Counted from the first letter of the stretch, positions 20,825-30,167 are shown. The stretch: 64,000 nt of DNA from Azospirillum lipoferum (GCF_024170005.1 NZ_JALJXJ010000003.1:186001-250000), one strand, 5' to 3'. Numbers and translations: made by a program. The notes: a model not told the origin generated them from the sequence alone.

Positions 20825-22531
20825 TCACTCGTCGTTCTGCTGCTTGCGCTTCAGAGCGGCGCCCAGGATATCGCCCAGCGAGGCGCCCGAGTCGGACGAA
20901 CCGAACTCGGCCATCGCCTGCTTCTCCTCCTCCATCTCGCGAGCCTTGATGGACAGCGAGATGCGGCGGGAAGCGCGGTCGATCTGGGTGACCTTGGCGT
21001 CGACCTTCTCGCCGACGGCGAAACGGTCCGGGCGCTGTTCGGAACGGTCGCGGGACAGGTCCGACTTGCGGATGAAGCCGGTGTAGCCCTCGCCGACGGT
21101 CACTTCGATGCCGCCGTCCGTCACCTGCGTCACGGTGCAGGTCACGACCTCGTTCTTCTTCAGGCCGGCAGTGGCCGACTCGAACGGATCGCTGGCCAGC
21201 TGCTTGATGCCGAGGCTGATGCGCTCCTTCTCGACGTCGACATCGAGAACCTTGACCTTGACGCGGTCGCCCTTCTTGTACTCGGCGATCGCCTCTTCAC
21301 CCGACTTGTTCCAGTCGAGATCGGACATGTGGACCATGCCGTCGATATCGCCCGGCAGGCCGACGAACAGACCGAACTCGGTGATGTTCTTGACTTCGCC
21401 TTCCAGCTCGGTGCCAGGACCGAACTTGTCGGTGAAGGTCTCCCACGGGTTGTCCAGGCACTGCTTCAGGCCGAGGCTGATGCGGCGCTTCTGCGGATCG
21501 ACGTCCAGGACCATGACCTCGACTTCCTGCGAAGTCGACACGATCTTGCCCGGATGGACGTTCTTCTTGGTCCAGGACATTTCCGACACGTGGACCAGGC
21601 CCTCGATCCCCGGCTCCAGCTCCACGAAGGCGCCGTAGTCGGTGATGTTGGTGACGCGGCCCTTGAACTTGGCGCCCACCGGATACTTCGCCTCGACGCC
21701 TTCCCACGGGTCGGCCTCGAGCTGCTTCATGCCCAGGCTGATGCGCTGGGTTTCCGGGTTGAAGCGGATGACCTGGACCGTGACGGTCTGGCCGATCTGC
21801 AGGGCTTCCGACGGATGGTTGATGCGGCGCCACGCGATGTCGGTGACGTGCAGCAGGCCGTCCACGCCGCCCAGGTCGACGAACGCACCGTAGTCGGTGA
21901 TGTTCTTGACGACGCCCTGGAGGATCTGGCCTTCCTTGAGGTTGGCCACCAGCTCCGAACGGGCCTCCGCACGGCTCTCTTCGAGCACGGCGCGGCGCGA
22001 CACGACGATGTTGCCGCGCGAGCGGTCCATCTTCAGGATCTGGAACGGCTGCGGGGTGCCCAGCAGCGGGGAGATGTCGCGGACCGGACGGATGTCAACC
22101 TGCGAACCCGGCAGGAAGGCAACGGCGCCCGACAGGTCGACCGTGAAGCCGCCCTTGACGCGGCCGAAGATGACGCCGGTGACGCGGGTCTGGTCGTTGA
22201 ACGACTTCTCCAGCAGGGCCCAGGCCTCTTCGCGCTTCGCCTTCTCACGGCTCAGCATCGCTTCGCCGTTCTTGTCTTCCATCCGCTCGAGGTAGACCTC
22301 GACGGTGTCGCCCGCCTTCAGCTCGGGCGGCTGGCCGGCAACGGCGAATTCCTTCAGCGCGACGCGGCCTTCCGACTTCAGACCGACGTCGATGGTGACC
22401 ATGTCGTTCTCGACGGCGACGACGCGTCCCTTGACGACCGTACCTTCGAGCGACTCGGCCGCGCCCAGCGACTCTTCAAGCAGAGACGCGAAGCTTTCCT
22501 TTTCGACCGTGCGGGCCAGTGACTGTGCCAT
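20825..22531 (-). CDS. rpsA: 30S ribosomal protein S1
   Basis: This 568-residue protein carries six S1 (OB-fold) repeats, recognisable by segments such as GRVVAVENDMVTIDV, VVKNITDYGAFVDL, RVTNITDYGAFVEL and EVKNITEFGLFVGL. It unfolds mRNA at the ribosome during initiation. The start at 22531 has AGGAG 5 nt upstream. It is the last gene of the order aroA-cmk-rpsA, the conserved arrangement in many proteobacteria; the 175-bp gap before it leaves room for its own promoter. Confidence 0.97.
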   Translation of the reverse strand: MAQSLARTVEKESFASLLEESLGAAESLEGTVVKGRVVAVENDMVTIDVGLKSEGRVALKEFAVAGQPPELKAGDTVEVYLERMEDKNGEAMLSREKAKREEAWALLEKSFNDQTRVTGVIFGRVKGGFTVDLSGAVAFLPGSQVDIRPVRDISPLLGTPQPFQILKMDRSRGNIVVSRRAVLEESRAEARSELVANLKEGQILQGVVKNITDYGAFVDLGGVDGLLHVTDIAWRRINHPSEALQIGQTVTVQVIRFNPETQRISLGMKQLEADPWEGVEAKYPVGAKFKGRVTNITDYGAFVELEPGIEGLVHVSEMSWTKKNVHPGKIVSTSQEVEVMVLDVDPQKRRISLGLKQCLDNPWETFTDKFGPGTELEGEVKNITEFGLFVGLPGDIDGMVHMSDLDWNKSGEEAIAEYKKGDRVKVKVLDVDVEKERISLGIKQLASDPFESATAGLKKNEVVTCTVTQVTDGGIEVTVGEGYTGFIRKSDLSRDRSEQRPDRFAVGEKVDAKVTQIDRASRRISLSIKAREMEEEKQAMAEFGSSDSGASLGDILGAALKRKQQNDE

Positions 22532-22706
22532 TGAAACTCCTAAAGGTGGCGCGAAAGCGATCCCGTTCCGGTCCCGCCCGCGGCAAAACGGGTGGGGCCT
22601 CGACCGAACCGCCGCGCCGGGCACCACGCCCGGCGACTTGGTTGATGGTTTTCCATGGAGGGCGTCGGACCCGCCCGCGCCGCTTCCGACCGCCGGAACC
22701 GCGGCG

Positions 22707-23417
22707 TCACGCCGCTGGCTTCAGACCGGTCTTCGAGCCGATGTGAGCGACCGCCATCGAGAACACCTGGTCGGCGTCGAGAGCGGAAGTATCAAGCACA
22801 AAAGCGTCGACAGCCGGACGGAGCGGGGCCACCGCTCTCTGGCTGTCACGCGCATCACGAGCCTTCATGTCCTCCAGGACATCGGAGGATATAGCCGGAA
22901 TCCCCCGTCTCTGCAACTCCTTGAGTCGCCGTTCGGCCCGGACCTCCACCGAAGCGGTAACGAACAGTTTGGCCTGGGCATCGGGGCAGACCACTGTTCC
23001 GATATCGCGCCCGTCGAGAACCGCCCCCGGCGCACCGCCCGGCGGATGGGCGGCGAAGCGCCGCTGGAAGTCGAGAAGGGCCGCCCGCACCTCCGGTACC
23101 GCCGCCACCTTGCTGGCTGCCTGCGCCGCCTCGTCAGTGCGCAGAGCCACTTCCTGGAGGATCGGGTGCTCGGGGTACAGCTCATAGGCCGCGCGCGCGG
23201 CCGCCGCATTGTCGGACGGATCGCCGCCGGCCCGCAGAACCGAGACGCCGACCGCACGGTACAGCACGCCGGTGTCGAGATGCGCGAAGCCGAACGCGTC
23301 GGCGATGCGCTGCGACAGGGTACCCTTGCCGCTGGCGGCCGGGCCGTCGATGGCGACGACGACCGCCTTGGCCAATGGCTCCCGGGATGGCTCCTGGTTG
23401 GAAAGCGGCTGCGTCAT
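22707..23417 (-). CDS. cmk: Cytidylate kinase
   Basis: This 236-residue enzyme phosphorylates CMP/dCMP with ATP. The P-loop GPAASGKGT is at residues 25-33. The motifs [24 protein letters not shown], and [11 protein letters not shown] typical of the family follow. It begins 4 bp after the aroA stop, so the two are co-transcribed and probably translationally coupled. Confidence 0.96.
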   Translation of the reverse strand: MTQPLSNQEPSREPLAKAVVVAIDGPAASGKGTLSQRIADAFGFAHLDTGVLYRAVGVSVLRAGGDPSDNAAAARAAYELYPEHPILQEVALRTDEAAQAASKVAAVPEVRAALLDFQRRFAAHPPGGAPGAVLDGRDIGTVVCPDAQAKLFVTASVEVRAERRLKELQRRGIPAISSDVLEDMKARDARDSQRAVAPLRPAVDAFVLDTSALDADQVFSMAVAHIGSKTGLKPAA

Positions 23418-23421
23418 CGCC

Positions 23422-24759
23422 TCACGCCTCCATGATCGCGGCGCCGAGTCCGTTCATCAGCCCGACGAAACCGGGGAAGCTGGTGTCGATGAAGGCACCG
23501 TCGTCGACCGACACCGGCTGTTCCGTCGCCATGCCCAGCACCAGGAAACTCATGGCGATGCGGTGGTCCATGGCGGTGAGGACGGCGGCGCCACCCTTCG
23601 GCGGCTTGCCGGTGCCATGGACCGTCAGGCTGTCGTCGGCGCCGACCTCGACCGATACACCGCAGCGGGTCAGGCCTTCCGCCACCATGGCAAGGCGGTC
23701 GCTCTCCTTCACCCGCAGTTCCTTCAGGCCCAGCATCACTGTGGTGCCTTCCGCACAGGCTGCGGCGGCGGCCAGGACCGGGTATTCGTCGATCATGCTC
23801 GGCGCGCGGTCGGCCGGCACCACGATGCCCTTCAGGGCACTGTGCTTCACCCGCAGATCGGCGACCGGCTCGCCAGCCTGGTCGCGGCGGTTCTCGAAAG
23901 CGATGTCGGCCCCCATCTCCACCAGCGTATCGTAGAGGCCGGTGCGGCGCGGGTTCATGCCGACATCGTTCAGCAGCAGATCCGACCCCGGCCGCAGCAG
24001 GGCGGCGACCGCCGGGAAGGCGGCGCTGCTGGGATCGGCCGGCACATGGATGGTGCGGCCGGTCAACTCCGGCTGACCGGTGACGGTGACGGCCAGCGCG
24101 CCGTCCTCCAACCGCTGGGTGGTCACGGTGGCGCCGAAATGGCGCAGCATCAGTTCGGTGTGGTCGCGCGTCGGCTCCGCCTCGATCACCGTGGTGGCAC
24201 CGGCGGTGTTCAGGCCGGCCAGCAGGATCGCCGACTTCACCTGGGCCGACGCCACCGGCAGGCGATAGGTGATCGGAACCAGTTCGCCGCTGCCGACCAC
24301 GGTCAGCGGCAGGCGTCCGCCGGAGCGGCCGACGAAGCGGGCGCCCATCTCCTCCAGCGGCTTGGTGACGCGGGCCATGGGGCGTTTGTTCAGCGAGGCG
24401 TCACCGGTGAAAACGCAGGTGATCGGGTGGCCGGCGACCAGCCCCATCAGCAGGCGGGCGGCGGTGCCGCTGTTGCCCATGTCCAGCACCTGCGCCGGTT
24501 CCTGCAACGCACCCAGCCCGACGCCGCGTACGCGCCAGATGCCGTCGTCGCTCCGCTCCGCCTCGGCCCCCAGCAGGCGCATGGCAGCCGCGGTGTGCAG
24601 CACGTCCTCTCCCTCCAGCAGGCCATGGATCACCGTCTCGCCCACGGCGATGGCGCCCAGCATCAGCGACCGGTGCGAGATCGACTTGTCGCCGGGCACA
24701 CGGATGCTGCCCCGGATCGCGCCGGTGGTGGTGGAGCGCAGCGGCCTTGCGTGCGTCAT
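23422..24759 (-). CDS. aroA: 3-phosphoshikimate 1-carboxyvinyltransferase (EPSP synthase)
   Basis: This 445-residue enzyme joins shikimate-3-phosphate and PEP in aromatic amino acid synthesis. Family signatures [16 protein letters not shown] (seen as [17 protein letters not shown]), [15 protein letters not shown] and [12 protein letters not shown] are present. The sequence features at the SISHRSLM and GNSGTA loops resemble class II (glyphosate-tolerant type) enzymes, though this was judged by eye only. It heads the aroA-cmk-rpsA operon. A small-RNA candidate with its own terminator lies 125 bp upstream on the same strand. Confidence 0.95.
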   Translation of the reverse strand: MTHARPLRSTTTGAIRGSIRVPGDKSISHRSLMLGAIAVGETVIHGLLEGEDVLHTAAAMRLLGAEAERSDDGIWRVRGVGLGALQEPAQVLDMGNSGTAARLLMGLVAGHPITCVFTGDASLNKRPMARVTKPLEEMGARFVGRSGGRLPLTVVGSGELVPITYRLPVASAQVKSAILLAGLNTAGATTVIEAEPTRDHTELMLRHFGATVTTQRLEDGALAVTVTGQPELTGRTIHVPADPSSAAFPAVAALLRPGSDLLLNDVGMNPRRTGLYDTLVEMGADIAFENRRDQAGEPVADLRVKHSALKGIVVPADRAPSMIDEYPVLAAAAACAEGTTVMLGLKELRVKESDRLAMVAEGLTRCGVSVEVGADDSLTVHGTGKPPKGGAAVLTAMDHRIAMSFLVLGMATEQPVSVDDGAFIDTSFPGFVGLMNGLGAAIMEA

Positions 24760-24883
24760 GGGACGGGTCCTTCGGATCGGAACGGAAAGCGGTTGTGGCC
24801 GCCGTTCCTATCACAGCCCCCGCCCCGATGCGAGAGGATGGACCTCGTTGCCGTCCTCTCCGGGACTTGTGCGACGCACAAAT

Positions 24884-24961
24884 GAAAAGAGGCCGCCCGA
24901 AGGCGGCCCCGAGTTCAAGGAGGAAACCAAATGGAGGAGTTGCACGGTGTGCAGGTCCGTT
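24884..24961 (-). ncRNA. Small RNA candidate A with anti-Shine-Dalgarno segments (mmgR/suhB-like)
   Basis: Read on the minus strand, about 78 nt hold a 5' hairpin TGCAC-ACC-GTGCA, an unpaired stretch with ACTCCTCC and GTTTCCTCCTT, and a terminator GGCCGCC-TTCG-GGCGGCC followed by TCTTTTC. CU-rich segments that match the Shine-Dalgarno sequence are the hallmark of trans-acting alphaproteobacterial sRNAs such as the mmgR/suhB group. The same GTTTCCTCC core plus terminator recurs at 30168-30268. The family name is from memory of the pattern; the 5' end is estimated from the promoter. Confidence 0.6.
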
Positions 24962-24967
24962 CTAGCG

Positions 24968-24995
24968 AGTTATGGTTAACGTCGTGTAAAGGCAA
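24968..24995 (-). promoter_or_regulatory. Putative promoter of small RNA candidate A
   Basis: On the minus strand TTGCCT-N16-ATAACT gives a start near 24961. The spacer contains TTAACCAT, which equals the CtrA half-site described in Caulobacter relatives, so cell-cycle control is a possibility (inference). Confidence 0.4.
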
Positions 24996-25155
24996 CCCCT
25001 ACCCGGGCGGGATACCTCCTTCCCGCTGCCGCTTCGTCAGGTCCTGCGGCACCGCGGACGCAGGTCCGTCTCATCTTTTTTTTGACAAGAGCCGCAGGGC
25101 ATGGCAAAGGGCGCCTCTTGAGAACCCCCCTGATTTTTGTGACGGAGGACGTGGC

Positions 25156-25545
25156 GTGGCCAAACCCGAATGGGGCGTCAAGCGCATCTGCCCGAGCTGT
25201 GGCGCTCGTTACTATGACATGCGCAAGGACCCGCCGGTCTGCCCGAGTTGTGGCGCGCAGTTCGACCCCGAGGCTCTGCTGAAGTCCCGCAAGGCCCGCC
25301 CGGCCCCGGCCGACGACACCAAGAAGGCGCCTGTCGTGGCCGAGGACGAGGAAGAGGTCGAGACCGAGGCCGAGACTCCGGAGCTGGAGGATGTCGAGGA
25401 CGACATGTCCGTCGACGACATCGAAGAAGCCGACGACACCACCGAGGATGAGGACGACGTCCTGATCGAGGACACGTCCGAACTGGGCGAGGACGACATG
25501 GACGAGGTCGTCGACGTCGAAGGCGAGGACGAGGAGGAGCGCTGA
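25156..25545 (+). CDS. TIGR02300 family protein (zinc-ribbon, acidic tail)
   Basis: This 129-residue protein starts with a GTG (VAKPEWGVKRICPSCGARYY) with GGAGG 7 nt upstream. Two CPSCG knuckles (residues 11-15 and about 29-33) with the intervening FYDLN-like RYYDMRKDPP form the zinc-ribbon core. The rest is a long Asp/Glu-rich tail. The family is almost confined to alphaproteobacteria and has no known function. An in-frame ATG at 24931 with an apparently perfect ribosome site lies upstream, but it falls inside the antisense of the small RNA candidate and its extra 75 residues look non-homologous, so it is not chosen. Confidence 0.85.
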   Translation: MAKPEWGVKRICPSCGARYYDMRKDPPVCPSCGAQFDPEALLKSRKARPAPADDTKKAPVVAEDEEEVETEAETPELEDVEDDMSVDDIEEADDTTEDEDDVLIEDTSELGEDDMDEVVDVEGEDEEER

Positions 25546-25619
25546 CCGGCGCCCTTCCCGATGGTAGCGTGAGGTCCGGCAGGGTGGTGAAAAAAAGCGC
25601 GAAAGGACGAATTTTCCGC

Positions 25620-25647
25620 TTGCATCACTCCGCTGCCTGACTATTAT
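25620..25647 (+). promoter_or_regulatory. Promoter of tRNA-Ala
   Basis: TTGCAT-N16-TATTAT is a near-consensus sigma-70 promoter. The start would be near 25654, giving a 42-nt leader before the tRNA. Confidence 0.7.
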
Positions 25648-25695
25648 CCCGCTCCACCAACGGCCGGACGGAAACGACCGGCCCCCAGAGTTAAA

Positions 25696-25771
<76 letters not shown>

Positions 25772-25776
25772 AATCG

Positions 25777-25818
25777 ATCAAGGGCTCGGCGAGAAATCGC
25801 CGGGCCCTTGATGCTTTT
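25777..25818 (+). terminator. Terminator of tRNA-Ala
   Basis: ATCAAGGGC pairs with GCCCTTGAT, extended by CTCGGCGA/TCGCCGG, and is followed by GCTTTTG. It lies 5 bp past the tRNA. Confidence 0.8.
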
Positions 25819-26095
25819 GTACCGGGCCTCAGATCAAATCGCCGGCCTCCTCGTCGGAGATCCCGCCACGCCGTTTACCAGCCGGAGCCGGTCCCGGACT
25901 GTGGAAACCGGTTGCCCGGCCGATGGTGCTTGCCGCATGGCGGAGCGCTGTTTCCCCTGGAAGTTGGAATCCCTTGCGGCGACACTCTTCGCGCCGGGGG
26001 AAGAACCGAGCGATGATGCCTGCACCGCGGAGATATCGCCATGCGGACTGTTTCCCCCGCGAATGTGTCCTCCTGCAGGTCCAAGGCGGCTCACG

Positions 26096-27703
26096 ATGGA
26101 AGGTATGAGCAACTCACAGGCTAACCAGGCGCAGAGCCTGGTCGAACGGGCAATGCGCGCCATGGCACGTCACAAGGCAGGCGACCTGTCCGGCGCCGAG
26201 GAGGATTACCGAGCGGTCGTCGGGCAGGTTCAGCACATTGGTCTGTATGCCGGATTCGGCGCCCTGCTGCTTCAGACCCGGCGGCGGGACGAGGCCGTCC
26301 GATGGCTGCGGCGCACCCTTGCGCTCGATCCTGCCAGAGACGCGGCCATCGAGAACCTCGGTGTCCTCCTGCACGAACGTGGGGACAGGGGAGCGGCGGA
26401 GATGTGGTTGCGGCGGCAACTGGCACTGTCTCCGAATTCGCCCAGTGCAATAGCCAATCTCGGCATCGTCCTGACTGCAACCGGTCGATTGTCGGAGGCC
26501 ATCGCCTCGCTCAGCGCAGCCTGCCGGAAACAGCCGGACAATCCCGACCATCGGTACAATCTTGCCGTGGCAATGGACAAGGCCGACGACCGGTCGGGAG
26601 GGCTCAAGGTCTATCGGCAAGCGCTGTGTCTGGAACCAGGCCATGCCAGAGCGCTGAGCAACGCCGCCCTGTCCGCCAACCTGATGAGTTTGGGTGGAGA
26701 GGCGCTGGACCTGTACCGGCATCTTGCGGATGTCGATCCCCGGTCCGCGTCCGTCCGCTACGAACTGGGCAATCTGCGTCTGCTGGCAGGCGACTGGGAA
26801 AAGGCGTGGGAGGATTGCGAGGCGCGCGCCCATATTCCGGGCTTGTCCCCCCCGATCAAATGGGCCACCCGGATCAAGCGATGGGATGGATCGCCCATGC
26901 CGGACGGAGTGCTGGCTCTGACCGGTGAGCAGGGCATCGGCGATGTCCTGACATTCTGCCGTTTTCTGCCCTTGGCCGCAGCGCGGGCAAGACAGGTCGT
27001 CCTGCAGGTCCACGCCCCCTTGGTGCCCCTGCTGCGAGGACAGATCGCCAACATGACGGTGCAGCCCTTCGGGGACGTCATTCACGCCGACGCTGCGCTG
27101 CCGCTCTTGTCGCTGCCGAAGGTGCTAGGCGTGACGCCATTGACCCTACCCCGCCAACCCTATCTTTCCGCGCCGCCGGATCGGATTGAGTATTGGCGTG
27201 CCAAGCTGTCCGGCGGGGAGCAACGGTCGTTCGGCTTGGCGTGGGCGGGAAATCCCGACTATCTGCACGATCGCCTGCGGTCACCGCGTCTGGGACCGGT
27301 TCGCCGGCTGCTCGATACGCCGGGGTGGCGGCCGGTGCTCTTGCAGGTCGGAGCCGGGCGGAAGGATTTGGATCAAGTGTCCTTGCCGCCCCACGTTCTG
27401 GATCTTGGTGAGCAGATGAGGGATTTCGCGGATACCGCGGCCATCATCGCATCGCTGGATCTTGTGATAACTTCCGAAACCTCATTGGCCCATCTGGCTG
27501 GCGCCATGGGCAAGAAAACCTGCATGATGGGATGGTTGCAGGCGGATTGGCGATGGATGCCGGGCCCGGAGGGTGAATTGCTCTGGTACCCGGCGACCCG
27601 AATGTTCCGGCAAAGTGCTTTCCATCAATGGGCTGAGGTTGTGGATCGGATACAGCAAGTCCTGACGGACTTTTCGCAAGAAACCTGGAACACTGTTCCC
27701 TAG
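26096..27703 (+). CDS. TPR protein with glycosyltransferase-like C-terminal domain
   Basis: This 535-residue protein has about six TPR repeats (residues 10-235, for example AIENLGVLLHERGDRGAAEMW and AIANLGIVLTATGRLSEAIA in part). The C-terminal domain has GEQGIGDVLTFCRFLPLA, AWAGNPDY and TSETSLAHLAGAMGKKT, the pattern of GT9/GT41-type folds next to TPRs, as in Caulobacter FlmG. Protein glycosylation is a possible role but the acceptor is unknown. The start is uncertain: 26096 is chosen over 26105. The base composition looks less GC-rich than in the neighbours, and the stop codon TAG at 27701 belongs to the palindromic repeat that follows. Together with the adjacent tRNA-Ala this hints at local acquisition or truncation. 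Confidence 0.72.
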   Translation: MEGMSNSQANQAQSLVERAMRAMARHKAGDLSGAEEDYRAVVGQVQHIGLYAGFGALLLQTRRRDEAVRWLRRTLALDPARDAAIENLGVLLHERGDRGAAEMWLRRQLALSPNSPSAIANLGIVLTATGRLSEAIASLSAACRKQPDNPDHRYNLAVAMDKADDRSGGLKVYRQALCLEPGHARALSNAALSANLMSLGGEALDLYRHLADVDPRSASVRYELGNLRLLAGDWEKAWEDCEARAHIPGLSPPIKWATRIKRWDGSPMPDGVLALTGEQGIGDVLTFCRFLPLAAARARQVVLQVHAPLVPLLRGQIANMTVQPFGDVIHADAALPLLSLPKVLGVTPLTLPRQPYLSAPPDRIEYWRAKLSGGEQRSFGLAWAGNPDYLHDRLRSPRLGPVRRLLDTPGWRPVLLQVGAGRKDLDQVSLPPHVLDLGEQMRDFADTAAIIASLDLVITSETSLAHLAGAMGKKTCMMGWLQADWRWMPGPEGELLWYPATRMFRQSAFHQWAEVVDRIQQVLTDFSQETWNTVP

Positions 27704-27804
27704 AGTCTGTCTGGTGCTTATTGAAGCACCAGACAGACTCTAGGCTTTTGGTTTTCCGTGTGATTCACGTCTCAAGCGGTATCGCTTGAAACGATCACAC
27801 TCTA
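27701..27804 (-). repeat. Palindromic repeat element, copy 2 (about 104 bp)
   Basis: This is the reverse complement of the element at 2645-2747 with only scattered differences. Both hairpins are kept: AGTCTGTCTGGTGCTT with AAGCACCAGACAGACT, and CACGTCTCAAGCG with CGCTTGAAACG flanked by GTGTGA/TCACAC. Its ends are TAGAGTCTG and CACTCTA, so short terminal inverted repeats with a TA at each side are visible. This fits a mariner/IS630-type MITE (inference). It overlaps the stop codon of the TPR gene. Confidence 0.8.
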
Positions 27805-27919
27805 AGCGGGCCATGGATGACGAACTCCGGGATTGGGCATCCTTACCGGCATTTTGCGTCCGGCAGGACAGCCGCCGCGCGCTGGCGGCACGCGCGGCAT
27901 CCAGCGGGGTTCCTCCCGT

Positions 27920-28783
27920 CTATTTCAGCCAGCGGTCGAACACCGCCTGATACTGGCCGGTGGCGACCGTCTGATGCAGCCACTGATCGACCCACAGCTT
28001 CAGCACGATGTCGCGCGGCAGCAGGAAGGCCTTCTCCGAGAAGTCGAAGGGCCGGTCCGGATGGACGGCGCACAATTCCGGATGCAGCTTCTGCTGAAGC
28101 CGCGTCTCCACCGCATCCGTGATCATCAGGTCGGCCTTGCCGGCGACGATCTGGTCGAAGATCGTGACATTGTCCGGATGCACCTCGATCTGGGCCGTGC
28201 GGATGTTGGCGCGGGCAAACTTCTCGTTGGTGCCGCCGGGGTTGACGATCAGGCGGACACCGGGTTTGTCGATGTCGGCGACGGTCTGGAAACGGTCCTT
28301 GTTCTCGCAGCGGGTGATCGGCGTCTTGCCGTCGCGCATCAGCGGGGCGGAGAACAGCGCCTTCTTCTGCCGCTCCAGCGTCACGGAAACACCGCCGACG
28401 GCAATGTCGTACTTGTCCGCCAGCAGGTCGGGCAGCAGGGTGCTCCAACTGGTCTTCACGAACTCCACCTTCACGCCCAGCGCCTTGCCCATGGCTTCGG
28501 CGAGGTCGATGTCCATCCCCTCGAACTTCTGGGTCTGCGGGTTCAGGTAGGTGAAGGGCTTGTAGTCGCCGGTGGTGCCCACGCGCAGCGTGCCGGCCGA
28601 CAGTACGGCATCAAGACGGGATGTTTCGGCATGCTGGGCGGCGGCCGGTGCCGACGCAGCAGTCGACGGAGCGATCTGGGCCACGGCTCCGGTAGACGAC
28701 AGGACGGTAACGGCACACACCAATACCGCGCCGATGGCTGCGGCAAGGCTCCGGCCGCTGCGGCGCTGGGTATGGACGGACAT
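27920..28783 (-). CDS. Periplasmic cyclohexadienyl dehydratase-like solute-binding protein (PheC-like)
   Basis: This 287-residue protein has a signal peptide (cleavage near AVAQ, residue 36) and a solute-binding (SBP_bac_3) fold. The motifs VGTTGDYKPFTY, GGVSVTLERQKKALFS, RDGKTPITRCE and VNPGGTNEKFAR strongly resemble periplasmic cyclohexadienyl (arogenate/prephenate) dehydratases of the PheC type rather than amino-acid transport receptors. There are no ABC permease or ATPase genes nearby, which supports an enzyme. Activity is inferred from the motif match only. Confidence 0.72.
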   Translation of the reverse strand: MSVHTQRRSGRSLAAAIGAVLVCAVTVLSSTGAVAQIAPSTAASAPAAAQHAETSRLDAVLSAGTLRVGTTGDYKPFTYLNPQTQKFEGMDIDLAEAMGKALGVKVEFVKTSWSTLLPDLLADKYDIAVGGVSVTLERQKKALFSAPLMRDGKTPITRCENKDRFQTVADIDKPGVRLIVNPGGTNEKFARANIRTAQIEVHPDNVTIFDQIVAGKADLMITDAVETRLQQKLHPELCAVHPDRPFDFSEKAFLLPRDIVLKLWVDQWLHQTVATGQYQAVFDRWLK

Positions 28784-28909
28784 GAAAGATCCTCCCGATG
28801 CTTTGTTTGCCGACCGGATGGTACGGCGCAGGGGGGAGTCTGGCGAGGGGCTGTGGTCCGGAAAGGCAGAGTTCAGATATGCAGCCTTCCAAGGGATGCG
28901 GCGGCCCCA

Positions 28910-28949
28910 AAATGGCGAAGGCCGCGGACCCGTTCCGGTCCGCGGCCTT
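28910..28949 (-). terminator. Terminator of tRNA-Val
   Basis: AAGGCCGCGGACC pairs with GGTCCGCGGCCTT around a 6-nt loop just past the tRNA-Val 3' end. On the minus strand the following U-tract is weak (CGCCATTTTGG). Confidence 0.65.
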
Positions 28950-28954
28950 CAGAA

Positions 28955-29029
28955 TGGTGGGCGGTACTGGGATTGAACCAGTGACCCCTACGATGTCAAC
29001 GTAGTGCTCTCCCGCTGAGCTAACCGCCC
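28955..29029 (-). tRNA. tRNA-Val (anticodon GAC)
   Basis: The 75-nt cloverleaf has acceptor arms GGGCGGT/ACCGCCC, D-arm GCTC/GAGC, anticodon stem CTACG/CGTAG with loop TTGACAT (GAC), T-arm CTGG-TTCAATC-CCAG and an encoded CCA. Confidence 0.97.
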
Positions 29030-29083
29030 ACTGTAGCGACCGGTGAAAGAGCGCTTGGCATCGTTCCGTCCGGCGTGGGCGGG

Positions 29084-29112
29084 TGTATACCGACCTCCTT
29101 GCCGACACGCAA
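29084..29112 (-). promoter_or_regulatory. Promoter of tRNA-Val
   Basis: On the minus strand TTGCGT-N17-TATACA predicts a start near 29077, about 48 nt before the tRNA. Confidence 0.6.
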
Positions 29113-29209
29113 GCCCTTTCATCGCCAAGACCGCTTTTTTTATCGGCCGGTGGCGGAGCAATGGCCGGTCCCGTGACAGACGCGCCTGTGTCCATTACAT
29201 CATTCGACC

Positions 29210-30148
29210 ATGGACGCCTCCTTCGACGCGCAACGCGATGCCGGCGCCGGTGCAGATCCGACCGCCAACGCTCCGCTGCCCAACGCCCCGGCCTTCGAGA
29301 TCCTGGCCCCGCAGAGCCAGAGGCTGCCGCTCGTGCTGGCGTCGCCGCACAGCGGCAACGCCTATTCTCCGGCCTTCCTCGCCGCGTCCCGCCTGGATGC
29401 CCGTGCGCTGCGCAAGTCGGAGGACTGCTTCGTCGACGAGATTTTCGCCTTCGCCCCCGGCTTCGGCGTGCCGCTGATCCGCGCCCTGTTCCCGCGCGCC
29501 TACCTGGACGTCAACCGCGAGGCGTACGAGCTGGACCCGGAGATGTTCGCCGATCCGCTGCCGGCCTATGTCAACACCCGTTCGCCCCGGGTGGCGGCCG
29601 GGCTGGGCACCATCGCCCGCGTGGTCGCCAACGGCGAGGACATCTATAAGGGCAAGCTACACTTCGCCGAGGCGCTGGACCGCGTCAGCCGCTGCTACAC
29701 CCCCTATCACAACGCGTTGCGCCAGTTGGTGGACGCCACCCGCGACGCCTTCGGCCATGCACTGCTGATCGACTGCCATTCCATGCCGTCGGGCAGCGTC
29801 ACCATCGCTGGGCGCGGCGGGCGCGGCGGCACCCATCCCGACATCGTGCTGGGCGATTGTTTCGGCAATGCCTGCGCCCCGGCGGTGATCGACGCGGCGG
29901 AGGATTACCTGCGCGGGCTGGGCTATGCCGTCAGCCGCAACAACCCCTATGCCGGCGGTTACACCACCCGCCATTACGGCCGGCCGCGCCAGGGCATCCA
30001 CACGCTCCAGATCGAAATCGCCCGCGACCTTTATATGGACGAGGCGGCGCTGACCCGCCTGCCCTACCTGGACACCCTGGCCCGCCACATGACCGAACTG
30101 GTCGACACGCTGGGTTTGCTGCCACCGGATGGGCTGGGTCCGCTCTGA
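29210..30148 (+). CDS. N-formylglutamate amidohydrolase family protein
   Basis: This 312-residue protein belongs to the N-formylglutamate amidohydrolase (FGase, PF05013) family. The signatures ASPHSGNAY, YLDVNRE, IDCHSMPSG and LQIEIARDLYMDE are seen. The family hydrolyses N-formyl-L-glutamate in the last step of one histidine-degradation route, but no hut genes are nearby, so the exact substrate is open. It is monocistronic and convergent with small RNA candidate B. Confidence 0.9.
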   Translation: MDASFDAQRDAGAGADPTANAPLPNAPAFEILAPQSQRLPLVLASPHSGNAYSPAFLAASRLDARALRKSEDCFVDEIFAFAPGFGVPLIRALFPRAYLDVNREAYELDPEMFADPLPAYVNTRSPRVAAGLGTIARVVANGEDIYKGKLHFAEALDRVSRCYTPYHNALRQLVDATRDAFGHALLIDCHSMPSGSVTIAGRGGRGGTHPDIVLGDCFGNACAPAVIDAAEDYLRGLGYAVSRNNPYAGGYTTRHYGRPRQGIHTLQIEIARDLYMDEAALTRLPYLDTLARHMTELVDTLGLLPPDGLGPL

Positions 30149-30167
30149 CCCGCCGACCCGATCAGGC

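Noticed and set aside
24884..24961. Attenuator or leader-peptide control of aroA
   Set aside because: The hairpin lies upstream of aroA on the same strand, but there is no leader peptide rich in aromatic residues, and the same module recurs at 30168 without a gene downstream. A small RNA is the better explanation, though read-through into aroA is not excluded.
26114..27085. A 323-codon open frame opposite the TPR gene
   Set aside because: It is antisense to a frame with clear TPR and glycosyltransferase motifs.
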